From: Cordilura impudica
Taxonomy: Eukaryota > Arthropoda > Insecta > Diptera > Scathophagidae
Direction: 5' to 3'
DNA length: 64,000 nucleotides
Assembly (NCBI GenBank): GCA_963682025.1
Contig: OY821519.1
Span: forward strand, 141,970,429-142,034,428
The notes under the pieces are model-generated. The model was not told the DNA's origin. It was given only the letters and a program-made list of their open reading frames with translations, and searched no databases. This document shows positions 1 to 11,892 of the stretch, piece by piece. Position 1 is the first letter of the stretch, and each line of letters begins with the position of its first letter. The position numbers were made by a program, and so were the translations under genes.

Positions 1-25
1 TTGACAACTAACCGATCAGAAATAA

Positions 26-108
26 CGCTCAGTAATAAGCCACTTACCGCTCAAACTCGCCGCTATGCCGCTCACCCCTCTGCCGCTCGCCGCTTTGCCG
101 CTCATTGC
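26..108. repeat. Degenerate CCGCTC short repeat
   Basis: The hexamer ccgctc and close variants recur about seven times in 80 bases, in a local GC-rich patch of otherwise AT-rich DNA. It looks like a decayed short tandem repeat cut by the window edge. No coding potential is evident. Confidence 0.5.
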
Positions 109-122
109 GTGGCCTCGGCCTT

Positions 123-416
123 AAGGCCTAGTTAGCCACACGTTGCTATAATTTATCAGTACCGTAAATGTAACGTTGACATTATTCAAGTATAGAACGT
201 AAAAAACGGATCAGCATGTTGCTGTGTAAAATTAACCAAACTTTATCAGCTGTTCACAAATGTCACGTACAAATGTAGCATAAATCTATTTTCAACAGAT
301 AGGAACGTTCCGGTTACGTGACAGTTGAGCTCGGTAACTGCTCTAATTGCTTTTCATGTAACAGAAAAAAACAGCTGACACGTTTGGTTAAGGTTAGGTG
401 TGGCTAACTAGGCCTT
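123..416. mobile_element. Short TIR element (MITE-like)
   Basis: A perfect 19-bp terminal inverted repeat, AAGGCCTAGTTAGCCACAC, lies at 123-141 and inverted at 398-416. The 294-bp element has no ORF of note, so it fits a non-autonomous DNA transposon. No clear target-site duplication is visible, so the superfamily is unassigned. Confidence 0.65.
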
Positions 417-608
417 TATGCAGACATTTTTGTCAGTGCACCTGTTTGCGAAGAGACTTATAGTTGAACATTTCTTTATCAGCATTTCAGTCCTTTTTAG
501 TAGACATTTTTCAAATGAAATAATACAATTTTTTGCATTTCTGTTTAGATTAAATGTGTATAAAAAAAATGCTTTGAAGAACAATACCAAAAATATTCCA
601 CTGCATTT

Positions 609-1289
609 TTATACCCTACGCCACTATGTGGTTAGGGTATAATGACTCTGTGCTGATGTTTGTAACTACCAAAAATGTTTGACCTAGATCCATCTTTTAT
701 TATACCGATCGACTTTCTGAGTCAATTTTGCGATGTCCGTCCGTCTGTACGTCCGACCGACCATCTGTTCATCTGTGTGTCCATGTAAACCTTGTAATCA
801 AACTGCAGGTCGCAAATATGAATATATTTTGATGAGATTTGAGTGTTCGACTTAAATTGCAATAAGATCCAACATATCATATAGATTTCGTTCCAATTAG
901 ATTCAAGTGTATTTATTACATCCATTAGCCAGTAGTCCAAAAATAAACGTTATACATAATACAATTCTTTATCATAGCCCCCATGTAAAACTGCTTTCCG
1001 ATCTTCAGTTAAACCTATCAAAAACAAAAATATTGCACAGATTTTTCTCAAATTTGGTTTGTTATATATTTTGTTGCAAAAACGAAGTGACTTTAACAAA
1101 TATGATTTGGATCGGTCCATTTTTCGACCTAGTCCCCATATAATTATAGCATCCGATTTGAACTTTTTCAAATTTACAGGCAAAAAAATTAATTAAAATT
1201 CCACTCAGACTTGGGTTATGCCTATTTTTTACACCTTAGACCAATTCTGTAAACGCATGGTCTAGACCGACTATAATTTTCTTACTAAT
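609..1289 (+). mobile_element. DINE-like repeat, family A (diverged copy)
   Basis: The copy opens with a hairpin-forming tataccctacgccactatg segment, carries a gtccgtccgtctg (GTCY) microsatellite near 735-775, and ends near the ggtctagaccgac palindrome and ataattttcttact. The same order of blocks recurs at 22609, 30983, 48637 (inverted) and 60371 (inverted). A hairpin at each end plus a GTCY microsatellite is the layout of Drosophila DINE-1/Helentron-related non-autonomous elements; the assignment is by analogy. Confidence 0.7.
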
Positions 1290-1471
1290 TTTTCTTCGGA
1301 AAGAAGAAACCAAATTTTAAAATTTTTTTTATATTTTCATCAGAACTTTTTACTAAGGACTTTTATTAAAGGGACCAATAAATAAAATCTTTAAGTGACT
1401 TTGATATTTTATCTGTTTTAAAAAATTTGAAATAATGTTAGTTTTTATGTATTGTCGATCTTGTGTTGTAA

Positions 1472-2136
1472 TAATAATTAGTTATTTATAGTTCGGTTCG
1501 AGATCATGTATACATTTTCTAATACTAGAAAAGATAATACTTTTATGCAATGTAAGAGAAATTTGGAAAAAATTGAAGACAGCGCTAGATGGAGTAGCTA
1601 CTTTCGAACAAAGCGACTTGTTCATCTTCAGCATCCTTCTGCCTATTACTTCAACTCATGCTTAATCAACTATTTAACTCAATATTAGAAAGAAAAGAAC
1701 ATGAGAAATGTTTTTTCTTTCTTTTCATACGAGAGTTAGAACGAACAAGCAGAGTTTTTTCCAATTTATAGCTTTCTCTACATTAACATCGCTTTGATCA
1801 ATTACAAATCTCGTAATGTGAAAAAAGCTCTTTTGTTTTGCCAACCGTCCCATAGATGGGAACTGTAATGGCATGTGAAATCTTAACAGATGTATCACAA
1901 TTGCATTGGACCGTATGTTTCTAATATTGAGTTAAATAGTTGATTAAGCATGAGTTGAAGTAATAGGCAGAAGGATGCTGAAGATGAACAAGTCGCTTTG
2001 TTCGAAAGTAGCTACTCCATCTAGCGCTGTCTTCAATTTTTTCCAAATTTCTCTTTCATTGCATAAAGTATTATCTTTTCTAGTATTAGAAAATGTATAC
2101 ATGATCTCGAACGGAACTATAAATAACTAATTATTA
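1472..2136. repeat. Long inverted repeat with 220-bp arms
   Basis: Bases 1472-1691 reappear almost perfectly as the reverse complement at 1918-2136, with only a few mismatches, around a 226-base spacer. A transcript would fold into a very long hairpin. The arms hold no recognised gene; the 60-codon ORF inside the left arm is probably chance. It could be a foldback transposon or a hairpin-RNA locus feeding the siRNA pathway, and the sequence alone does not decide. Confidence 0.85.
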
Positions 2137-2426
2137 ATTTGAAATAATTTTATTAAAAAAAAAAAAAAAAATGACTGAACTGTGAATTTTGAAATGGACT
2201 AAGCTCTAATCTTTAAAGATTGAGTTTTTTTTTTGTTGTTTTATACGTTCGCTTACATGCCGATATTCTATGGTGGAAAATAGGTGAGAAATATTTAATG
2301 ACCTTATCAGAAATATTGTATGCAAGATGTATTTCCATACAAAAATCATGAAATCAGTTAGTTTGATTAATGAATATTATCGGGCTTTGAAATTAATATT
2401 CTCTGAAAAGTTTAAAAGTTTTTATA

Positions 2427-3045
2427 TCTTTATATATATAAAATGGAATGTGTGTTTGTTTGTTTGTACCTTATAGGAGAGCAAACCTCTGGACCGATCT
2501 TTCTCGAATTTTTACAGCATTTAACTGGGACTCTGGCATGATTAATAGGGTACTTTTTTTCGACCACGCCCACTTTTACGCCCACTTTTTTAAAATTATG
2601 TAATTGCTCCCATATAGTTTTTAACAGATTTACTTCAAATTGTATACACATTATATTCCAGGCGAGGTAGAAGTAAACATTGCTTACGTCACGCCCCCTT
2701 TCACGCCCCTTTTCACGCCAGATTTTGTTTGAAAGTTTTAAACTTTTTGTTCTCTGTACAAATTTTTTCCTTCCAACGGATTTTTTTTTATTTGGTAGTA
2801 TATTGCTCTTAATACTGTTAACGTCGCCATATAACTATGAACCACGCCCACTTCATCGCCCCCTTTTTTTAATTCAGATACTTACTTATACCACTAACAA
2901 TGTTTGCTATACAAAATACTTTTTCTGTAATATGTATTTACCTAAAGTTTTATACACTTTTTATCTACAGGTAGCCATACATTTTTTTATTACCAAATCC
3001 CCCTTTTTCACCCCATTTTACCTTAAATTATAATTAATCTGCTTT
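2427..3045 (+). mobile_element. Helitron-like repeat, truncated
   Basis: It begins A|TCTTTATATATATAAA followed by a gtgtttgtttgtttg block and a gaccgatctttc segment, then repeats of ccacgcccacttttacgccc. The same opening and block order occur at 3067 and 4692. The canonical CTAG end is not seen here, so the copy is 3'-truncated or diverged. Confidence 0.5.
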
Positions 3046-3066
3046 CAATATGGTATCTGCTTTCAA

Positions 3067-3800
3067 TCTATATATATATAAATGAATGTGTGTTTGTTTG
3101 TGTTTTATAGGAGGCTAAACCCCTGAACCGCTCTTCCTGAAATTTTCACAGCGTGTTACTGTGACTCTGGAAGGAATAATAGGCTACATAAATTTTTGAT
3201 TGGACAAAGGGGCGGTGCCACGCACATATAACCTAAAATTTGAAATCGTCATATCTCGGGAATATTTTGACCTACGGCGGTAATATTTGGTACATATGGT
3301 ATTGACAAGAATAGAAATACATACCAGAAGAAAAGTGGGCGGGACCACGCCCCTTTTTAGAAAAATAAAAAATCGTAATATCTTCTAAACTACTGGAAGG
3401 ATCGTCACGAAATTTTCACAAAAGAATATTTTTGTGAAATAACAAGTCCTTAACTATATAAAGTTGTTAGTGGACAAAGGGGCGTGGTCCCGCCCATATA
3501 ACCCAAAATTTGAAATCGTCATATCTCGCCCATTTTTAACCTACGGCGATGATATTTGGTATATATCGTATTGAAATTAAAAAAAATAATACTAAAAGGA
3601 AACTGGGCTTGACCACGCCCTTTTTAGAAAAATTAACATCCATAATAACTTCTATTAAGCCCTTGACTACATAAAGTTGTTAGTGCAATAATTAATTCTA
3701 AATTAAATAAATAATATTTTGTTAATGTATAAATATTTTTTTTTTTTTTTATTTTATTTTATAACGATGAGGGGTAGCGAAGCACACCGGGTTCAGCTAG
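3067..3800 (+). mobile_element. Non-autonomous Helitron-like element, complete
   Basis: It starts with TCTATATATATATAAATG directly after an A and ends ACCGGGTTCAGCTAG directly before a T. The 5'-TC, 3'-CTAG and A|T insertion site are Helitron hallmarks. Inside are two diverged copies of an aaaggggcgtggtcccgccc block about 270 bases apart. No Rep/helicase coding is present, so it depends on an autonomous partner. Confidence 0.65.
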
Positions 3801-4109
3801 TTATTAAATAAAAATCTAAATCGTAAAAGGCAAAAAATATAGTAAATGAATAAGAAAAGTTAAATATTTGTGTGTTTTAATAAAATTTGTTCGTATTTAC
3901 TAAAAACAACAAAATTCTAAAATGAAGTTCGAAAATGACTCCCCTCAGAAAACTGTATTAGTTGTATTATAACGTAAACTGAGTGTAATAATTTACAAAA
4001 AATATTATACCAAAAAATAAAATGGTGAAATTATCGACTAATTTACAAAAAACTTAAGAATAACTTTTACGGTTTTTAAAGCGACGATGGTAAAAAGTAA
4101 TTACGATAT

Positions 4110-4290
4110 GATAGCCAGGGTATAATGAGTCTGCAATGTTTGTAGCTACCAATAACTCCTGATGCTAATCAACCATTTATTATTCTAATTTAATTCAGAA
4201 TCTCTTTTTGAACCTATTTCAAGATTCCGATTGCCTGTGTGTCAATGTTAACCTTACATGAAAACTACAGATAATTACAACCAAAAACGT
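4110..4290 (+). mobile_element. DINE-like family A fragment
   Basis: The gggtataatgagtctgcaatgtttg segment matches, with changes, the opening of family A copies, and the tgtgtgtcaatgttaacctta segment matches their post-microsatellite part. Both ends are decayed. Confidence 0.45.
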
Positions 4291-4691
4291 GATCTGATAA
4301 TTTCCCGAATCTCATGGGGAACGTATAGTTGGACCCACTTTTTTTTTTTTTTTTTTTTTTTTTGTTTTAAAGTTTTTACTATTAGTTATATATTTCTTTG
4401 TTTGTACCTTAATAGTTTTATAAGTACTCCTTATATTTAAAAAATTTCCATTACCTTTGATGAAAGCCGTTATCAATAATATTGTTAATTTTTATATAAT
4501 AATTTATTTTAACAATTTCTTGGTAATCATATCAATTGAATTCTAAATGCAATAAAAAAACCTAAACAAAAAAATTATAACACGAAAAAGAGTAGCATAG
4601 GTAGATAGTTAAGTATAGGGAGAGGGTATGCAACTAGTTTTATTTGGAGTGTTACTATTAAAAATATAAAATAAAAGAACAAAAAATATAA

Positions 4692-5110
4692 TCTATATAT
4701 ATAAAATTCATTTTCTGTTTGTTTGTTTGTTTGTTTGACCGCTATACAAATTTTTATTTTTCAACGGATTTTCCTGAAATTTCGCACACACGATCTCTAT
4801 ACCCCAGGAAAGGTCGCCATATACTTTTTACCGGCCACGCCTACTTTTACGCCCACTTTTTATGTAAAATTTATTTTCTGTTTTATTCATATTTGTTCAC
4901 TATACAAATTTTTATTTGTTAACAGATTTTTCTGAAATTCGGTACACACGATCCCTGTACTCCAGCTAAGATCAACATATACCTTTGATCGACCACGCCT
5001 ACTTTTACGCCCACTTTTTATATACAATTCATTTTCTGCTTTTTGGTATATTTGTTCGCTATACAAATTATTATTTTTCAACGGATTTCTCTGAAATTTG
5101 GTTTACACGG
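4692..5110 (+). mobile_element. Helitron-like repeat, truncated
   Basis: It opens A|TCTATATATATAAAATTC, then has four gtttgtttgtttg units and three imperfect copies of a roughly 165-base unit (gctatacaaatttttattt ... cgcctacttttacgcccac). It is related to the repeats at 2427 and 3067. No CTAG end was seen. Confidence 0.5.
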
Positions 5111-5388
5111 AAATAACTACACGGTGAACAAATTCCCCAAACTTAAAAAAAGGCACCCAAAAGAAATGAACAAATTCCCCATTTTTTTTTAATCGAAAGA
5201 AAAAATGAACTTACTCCCCAAATTCATTCTTAAATTTTTACATATTTTTATTTAATCAATTTTGTTAAATATTTATTTTAGTAAACATTTGCATACTGCT
5301 CTCAATATATGTCCTACAATAAATGCATTTAAAATGAGCATTCTTTTCAATAGCATCATTTCGTTGCAAGGAAGCTACGCGCACGGGG

Positions 5389-5860
5389 AATACAGCTTAG
5401 CTAGAATATCGGAATGATCTGAAAAATATATTTTGACAATTAAAATAAGTTGGCAACAGCTGCGCGGCAGCACAGGTGTGGTTGCCAAATGCGCGGAAGC
5501 GGCGCGCGGCGTGCGACCCTGGACTCGGACGAGACGGATGCGGACGCGACGCGCTCTCGGAACACAGCTCAGCTAAAATATCGCAATGCTCTAAAAAATA
5601 TGTTTTAGGAATTAAAATAAGTTAACGAGAACTAAGCGGCAGAACGGGTAGTAGCTGCGAGGAAGCGGCGCGAGGCGCACGGACGCCGACATGACGGATG
5701 CGGACGCGACGCGCCGCGGAACACAGCTCAGCAAAAATATAGCAATGATCTGAAAAATATATTTTGCCGATTAAAATAAGTTGACAACAACTGCGCGGCA
5801 GCACGTGTCCGGCTGCCAAACGCGCGGAATCGGGCGCGATTCGCTCGCGGAACACAGCTT
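5389..5860. repeat. GC-rich tandem repeat array
   Basis: Three imperfect units begin at 5389, 5561 and 5720, with a stub at 5851; each opens with aacacagctcagc or a close variant. Each unit has an AT-rich half (tgaaaaatatattttg, aattaaaataagttg) and a very GC-rich half (cggatgcggacgcgacgcg). Unit lengths are about 172, 159 and 131, the differences being in the GC-rich half. Reading frames across it are not conserved between units, so it is probably not coding. Confidence 0.75.
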
Positions 5861-7440
5861 AGTGAAATGTCGTATGATAAATTTTATCTACGTATGTGAA
5901 ATAATTACCTGTTGATCAAAATAGGCCACACATATACTATAAGCAGTTGATTAAAGAAACCTTGCGACACAATATTAAACGTCGCATTAGTCTATGTATA
6001 ACTTAGGAACCAACAAAAGCTTACTAATTAATTCTCAATACATTTTAAATGAGACCTTGACTAGATTTATAGATTAAAAAGTGTTTATGATAAACTCTAT
6101 TATTATAGACCACTTGAGTAATTTTTCTTTTAATGATTTTTGCAATTTGCGTGTCGCCATATATTTAAAGAACTTTTACAGATCCAAATTGAAGTATTTC
6201 TTAGTTTACTAGAAGAGAAAATATATCCAAAATCAAACTATATTCTTCAAATATCAAGTTATGGACATGGAATTGACATACTATAACAATTTAACCTAAG
6301 GTCATTGGTTGTTAGTGATTTGAACGAACTAGTTTAATTGAACTTTGTGAACTAGTTCACCCTCCTTCGTTCTACTTGTTAATTTTTTCGATTTGATCAC
6401 TGAGCTCAATTTAGTTTTTCAGTCTTATTTTAAATCTTTTTTAAATGTTTCCATTTTTATTTTTCTACCACTTTTAAGGTTTCTTGTGTTTATTATCTAA
6501 TAAACAAAGTATTAACAATAATCAATTTAATTTCTCAAATACTTAAACAGCTGTTGTTTGTTGTCATAGTTCACTTTTTATAAAATCTTTCACGACCAAC
6601 CAAGTTCAGCTACATATGTATAACATAATAAACAAGACTATATTACAGATACTTAAAATCAACAGTTGGCAATAATACTAAGTATCGCGTAAAATTAATA
6701 TTTTAATTGTATAAATTGGATCAGACACGGAAAGGATTGAACTCCTCATGTATCGAAAAACAAACGATCTGGCCGGATTATAAATTCTTGTGAACCGAGT
6801 GGGAACATTATATTTAATTTTCGCAAGTTACACACATGAGTCATTAATTAATTTTACCACGAAAGTTACTCCCAACATTAATCTTCTCTGCCAAGCGCAG
6901 TACATACGATGCAACTTTTCGGTGACATACCAACCTAAACCACATAAAGTAAATAATTGGAATTCTTTCTGTACAGATTCTATGCTATCAATATAATAAC
7001 CATAATTAAGGGACCAAGAATAATAAATAGATTATTAGGGACATAAGGGTCATGATACTCCCTGGACCACCTTTTCATGAAACCCAGTAATGATTCAGCC
7101 TTATTGATACAATATTTAATATATAATTTAAAATTTAACATGTGTTCAAGTAAAAATTCTTAATTAGTAAATGACAAAACCTTGTCCTACCTAGGTTTCC
7201 ACCTATAAAACGCCAGATTTGTACACTTCTTTAGATTAAGAGACATTCCATTACAAAACCAAATATTCTGAAAGTTTCTCAAGGTCTTTAGTAAACTTAA
7301 CAATAGAAGAATGATTATATAGATGAAATTTGGTATATAAGCCTTTATCGGAACGCTATTGATATTGGTGAAAATCTGTGCAGACGTAGTCCCCTTTCAA
7401 ACGACCACTATGAAGATCGGCTTAAATTACCATAAATAAC
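5861..7440. other. AT-rich stretch without a recognised feature
   Basis: I see no conserved ORF, no structural RNA and no element ends here. The open frame at 6790-6996 begins with a non-ATG codon, has no family resemblance and looks like chance. Confidence 0.5.
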
Positions 7441-7925
7441 CAATTTTCATTTTCCATTTTTCATATTTCAGTTTTCGTTTCCATTTTCCACTTTCCATTT
7501 TTCATTTTTCAATATTCATTTTCCATTTTTCAATTTTCGTTTTTCATTTTTCAATTTCATTTTCCATTTTTCATTCTGCATTTTCCATTTTTCAATTTTC
7601 TTTTTTCATTTCCCATTTTTCATTTTTCATTTTCCAATCTCCATTTTTCATATTCTATTTTACATTTTCCGTTTTTCATTTTCCATTTTCCGTTCTCAAT
7701 TTTCTATTTTCCATTTTCCATTTTTCATTTTTCAATTTTCTTTTTTCATTTTCCATTTTCCATTTTCTATTCTGTATTTTTCATTTTCTATTTTACATTT
7801 TCCATTCCAGAAATAAAAATGAAAAATGGAAAATTTTTTCAAATTTTTTTTTTATTTTTCATTCTCCATTTTCCATTTTCATTATCCATTGGAAAATTTC
7901 CATTTTTCGTTTTCATTTTTTCTTT
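7441..7925. repeat. Pyrimidine-rich CATTTTC low-complexity tract
   Basis: About 480 bases consist of variants of cattttccatttttcattttc, with an inverted purine segment around 7815-7835. The unit is 6-7 bases and irregular. It is simple-sequence DNA. Confidence 0.8.
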
Positions 7926-8159
7926 CATATTGGCGATTTTTTTTATTATAACGTGATAACGATAAAAAAAAATATGTGACAATGCTTCTAACATGAGCTA
8001 TGTTCTGTGTTCTTGGTATTGTTAATATATATGCATATTATTTTTGTGACATTTTTTCTATGTTGTTGTACAATTATTATTTTCAACTACTAAACTGTTA
8101 CAACAAACACACTGGTTCTATGTTTTTTTTTTAGAGATATCTACATATTTTTGCTCGTA

Positions 8160-8410
8160 TCTAATCACAATGATGCCCGATATAGCCCATTTTCAATATC
8201 GACCTGCTGGGAATTATGGCAAGTTATATTTTTGTAACCTTATCGAGTTAGATGGCTTTTTTTGTGAATGAGCGTGATTTCAACAGACAGACGGATCTGA
8301 ATATATCAAGAATATATATACTTTGTGGGGTCGGAAATTAGTTTTTCGATGCGTTACAAACGGAATGACAAACCTATATATACCCTCTGCCACTGACGTG
8401 TGGAGGGTAT
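8160..8410 (-). mobile_element. DINE-like repeat, family B, inverted fragment
   Basis: The order cagacagacgg, atatatactttgtggggtcgg, gttacaaacggaatgacaaac, then taccctctgccac paired with gtgtggagggta is the family B signature seen also at 15240 and 54460. The left part has decayed. Confidence 0.6.
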
Positions 8411-8612
8411 AAAAATAAAAATATTGCATAGATTTTTCTCTAATTTGATTTCTATATGGTTTTGCAAAAAAGTAAGTGACTTTACAAAAAACGGTGCAGG
8501 TCGGTCCATCTTTCGACCTAGTCCCCATGTCAATATAGCATCCGATTTGAACTTTTTGATATCTGCAGGCAAAATACATTTATAACAATGCCACTCGACC
8601 GACTATAATTTT
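8411..8612 (+). mobile_element. DINE-like family A, 3' fragment
   Basis: It matches the 3' third of family A: atattgcatagatttttctc, ggtcggtccatctttcgacc, gcatccgatttgaac, and the terminal ccgactataattttcttac. It abuts the inverted family B fragment, so one probably inserted into or recombined with the other. Confidence 0.6.
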
Positions 8613-9299
8613 CTTACTTCTTTCTGTTTTTGAACTTTTTACCATGTACGCTTTTAAAATAACTTCAAAGTTTCATAGAAGCTATAATTGAATTTAACTG
8701 AGAACTAAGGATGGTCTTGTTAAAAGCCTTTTCATATTGTAAATCTGATAGAAATATTTGATAAAGTTTTGGACGAAGAACACTTCCCTGTTATACAATC
8801 ATGGCTTGAGATGTAAGGTTAAATAAACAATATTTGTTGTCATTCACTTCAAATTGGTGTCAATTAAAATATATGAGGGTGAATAGCCTGAGTATCTTGA
8901 ACAACAATTTCAATTTCTGTTTTCATATACTCGTACGTATGTATCTGAATCAATAAATCAGATATGTTGATAAGACTTCAAACCACAAAAAAGATAAAAT
9001 ATGAAGAAAAATGATGCTACGAGTATTTTACACGTTAAAATTTAGTACTCCGTTAGCTAACATTCAAAACAAAACTTGTTATTAGTTATAAAAATATAAA
9101 AATATTTTCAATGTTTAATTTAAAATTGTCGAAGCAAAGGTATTTTTACCACAATTTCCCGTAAAGTTTTAATAACACTGTATAACAATTTTTGATTTGT
9201 TGGATAGTGTAATTAATCTTTAATTTCTAATACCATTTAAATTTATTATAATTTCTTATTTATTGTGTTTTCATAAAAACAACGATGGTTTTTTTATAG
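8613..9299. other. AT-rich DNA upstream of the phosphorylase exon
   Basis: No coding segment or repeat end is recognised. If the phosphorylase exon is spliced from an exon further upstream, this stretch is intron. Confidence 0.4.
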
Positions 9300-9387
9300 A
9301 AAAATTAATTTCTATCTGAAAAATGCATTACACTGTATGTAAATTTTTATACAGTGTAATGCATTTTTCAGATAGAAATTAATTTTT
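9300..9387. repeat. Perfect 38-bp inverted repeat (hairpin)
   Basis: Bases 9300-9337 are exactly reverse-complementary to 9350-9387, with a 12-base loop. It lies 142 bases before the phosphorylase exon, probably in its last intron. Perfect arms suggest a recent palindromic mini-element or an intronic hairpin. Confidence 0.9.
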
Positions 9388-9529
9388 GTATTGATGTTTG
9401 ATCGGTGATCACATAAGTCAGCTGGTGTGCTGGGTGTAGGAATAAACTATCTTAATAAACGTTAATAAATAAATCAGCTTGTGTTTTATTTCTTACTAAA
9501 TTAAATTAAATTTATTTTTTTAATTTTAG

Positions 9530-10400
9530 TTACTGCTATGAAGTTATAAAGGAAATTGCAGATTTTTTGCTCGAACGTACTTCTATTAGACCTGTAATTG
9601 GTATTATTTGTGGTTCGGGCTTAAATTCATTGGCCGATAATATAACAGATACTCAGGGCTTTGAATATGAAGATATACCCAATTTTCCCGTCTCCACTGT
9701 ACATGGTCATGTGGGTCGTTTGATTTTTGGCTACTTGGAAGGTTTACCGGTAATGGCCATGCAAGGACGTTTCCACTACTATGAGGGTTATCCGTTGGCT
9801 AAATGCTCGATGCCTGTACGCGTTATGAAACTGGTTGGTATTAAATTCCTAATGGCAACAAATGCAGCTGGTGGTCTCAATCCCAAATTCAAAGTTGGCG
9901 ACATCATGATTGTACGCGATCATATTAATATAATGGGTTTTGCTGGCAATTCACCTTTACAAGGTCCAAATGATCATCGCTTCGGTCCCCGATTTCCACC
10001 CATGACAAATGCCTATGACGCTCATCTAATACGTACGGCTCGTAAAGTGGCTAAAGATATGGGTATTGAAAATGATGTCCACGAAGGTGTTTACACATGT
10101 TTGGGTGGTCCCAACTATGAGACGGTTGCCGAATTGAAAATGTTACGAATAATGGGCGTTGATGCGGTTGGCATGAGTACAGTACATGAGGTTATTACGG
10201 CCAGACATTGTGACTTAACAGTATTTGCCTTTAGTTTAATTACCAACAAATGTGCCACCGAATATGACAGTAGTGAAGATGATGCCAATCACGAAGAAGT
10301 CGTTACGGTGGGTAAAAATAGACAATCCATATGCGCTCAAATGTTGTGTCGTGTTCTTCAAGAAATTGCCATTCAATGGAACTTGACGCTACAGAAATAA
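9530..10400 (+). CDS. Purine nucleoside phosphorylase, 3'-terminal exon
   Basis: Trimeric-type purine nucleoside phosphorylase, a cytosolic purine-salvage enzyme that splits inosine and guanosine with phosphate into base and ribose-1-phosphate. The exon follows a pyrimidine-rich acceptor ending ttttag at 9529. Reading in frame from 9531 gives YCYEVIKEIADFLLERT and then the complete catalytic core to TAA at 10400. Visible motifs are IICGSGL (phosphate loop), STVHGHVGRL, MQGRFHYYEGY, TNAAGGLN, GPNYETVAE (base-binding Glu), GMSTVHEV, SLITNK (base-binding Asn) and ANHEEV (ribose-contacting His). About 289 residues are encoded, close to full family length, so only the N-terminus is missing; no ATG fits the exon start and the upstream exon was not found. 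AATAAA at 10651 is a candidate poly(A) signal. Confidence 0.96.
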
Positions 10401-11134
10401 ATTTTCAATATTAATATTTACAAAGGATGGGCAAATGGTTTTTGCTTTTCAAGCTACATGCTATCTAAGAACTAAAAAGAAAAGTTAGATCTGTAAGACT
10501 AAACTACTTACGTACTACTTACCTGCATATGGGTAAAATACATTTTCAAATTAGTTTTTTACTTCTAAAATGTAATATTTTTTCCTGTCATATTTACCTA
10601 TAAAAAAATTCGATACTAAATTTAAAAAAAAAAATACCATTATTTATATTAATAAAATAAAAACATAAATTGATTTGACTAGATTAGAATGAAGTTAGGT
10701 ACGCGTACTTTAATACAATTACTTACCCCTAATTCCATACATTGTTTATTAGTTATTAATATTTAGTTTGTATGATGTATAAGTATTTCGTAGAAGACAT
10801 TAAATAAATTGTATCTTTTAATATAGTTTAAAAACAATACACGTATGCTTTAAATAAAATAATAAATAAATTATAAAACAAGACAAATAAATTTGCATAA
10901 TGATCATCAACCCTTTGATGACCAAACATAAACCTCTTAAAAATTTGTAAATTTTTTTTTAAGATTTGTGGTTACCGACTAAATATTTCTAAATAAAAGT
11001 ATCGTCAAAATTTTTTTCAACTCCTTATATGAAAAAAGCAATTGGACTTACTAATGTACATATGTATGTCCAATATGTCGTCAACGGTCACTATTTGTAA
11101 ACAAGTAATTTAATTTGATGTGTGTTTTTTGTTT

Positions 11135-11400
11135 TTATACCCTCCACACCACTATACAGAGGGTATATATAGGTTTGTCATTCCATTGTAATGCATAGAA
11201 AAAAAATCCAGAGACTCCATAAAGCATATATAATCTTGATCTTTATAACAAGAGTTGATTTAGCTATGACCGTTTGTCAATCCGTTCGTCTGTCTGTGGA
11301 AATCACGATCACACCCTCAATAACTAAGCTAGACAACTAATATCCTGGTTGAGTTGCTATTTTAAATTATCAAAATCGGTCAAATGGGTCACGAGATATG
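11135..11400 (+). mobile_element. DINE-like family B, 5' fragment
   Basis: It starts ttttataccctccacaccac with the matching agagggtat to form a terminal hairpin, then ggtttgtcattcc, a short ccgttcgtctgtctgtgg GTCY-like tract and gaaatcacgatcac. These are the family B blocks in forward orientation. It fades into AT-rich DNA. Confidence 0.6.
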
Positions 11401-11892
11401 AATGAAAATGTGAAAAAAAAAACTTGAAAAAATGAGAATGTTGAATGTGTTTATTGATTTTCTTCAGATATGTTTTGTAATTCTTCTTGTTGTTGTAATC
11501 ATTGTTGTTGTGGCATTTGCTTCGTGAGGGTGTGTATATTGTTATACTGTACGTATCACATTAGCTTAAGCAAGTATTGCCTCATAGTTTTTTATCTTTA
11601 TCCCAAAATAGTAAAGAAAAGTGATAAAAGAAAAAAAAAATCCCTAAAAAAGTACGTTTTATTGAAAAAGTACCTTTATTATATAATACTTTTCTCAGAA
11701 GGTACCTTTCTAAAAAGGAAATTTTTTTTAAAAAGCACGTTTTCTTAAAAAAGTGCTATTTCCTATCTTAAAAAAGTGTAATTTTTAAAATTAAAAAAAA
11801 AAAAAAAAAAAAAGGTGAGTCCAAGTTTAATTTAAGAGGCCAACTAAAAGTAAAAACACTTTACCCAAAATATACAAATAAACCTGTTAAGT

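Noticed and set aside
1506..1688. 60-codon frame in the left inverted-repeat arm as a peptide gene
   Set aside because: No ribosomal or family evidence; chance ORF in a foldback repeat.
11470..11748. 92-codon open frame with Cys-rich start
   Set aside because: The start is a tgt/tgttg simple repeat and the rest is poly-Lys-type low complexity.
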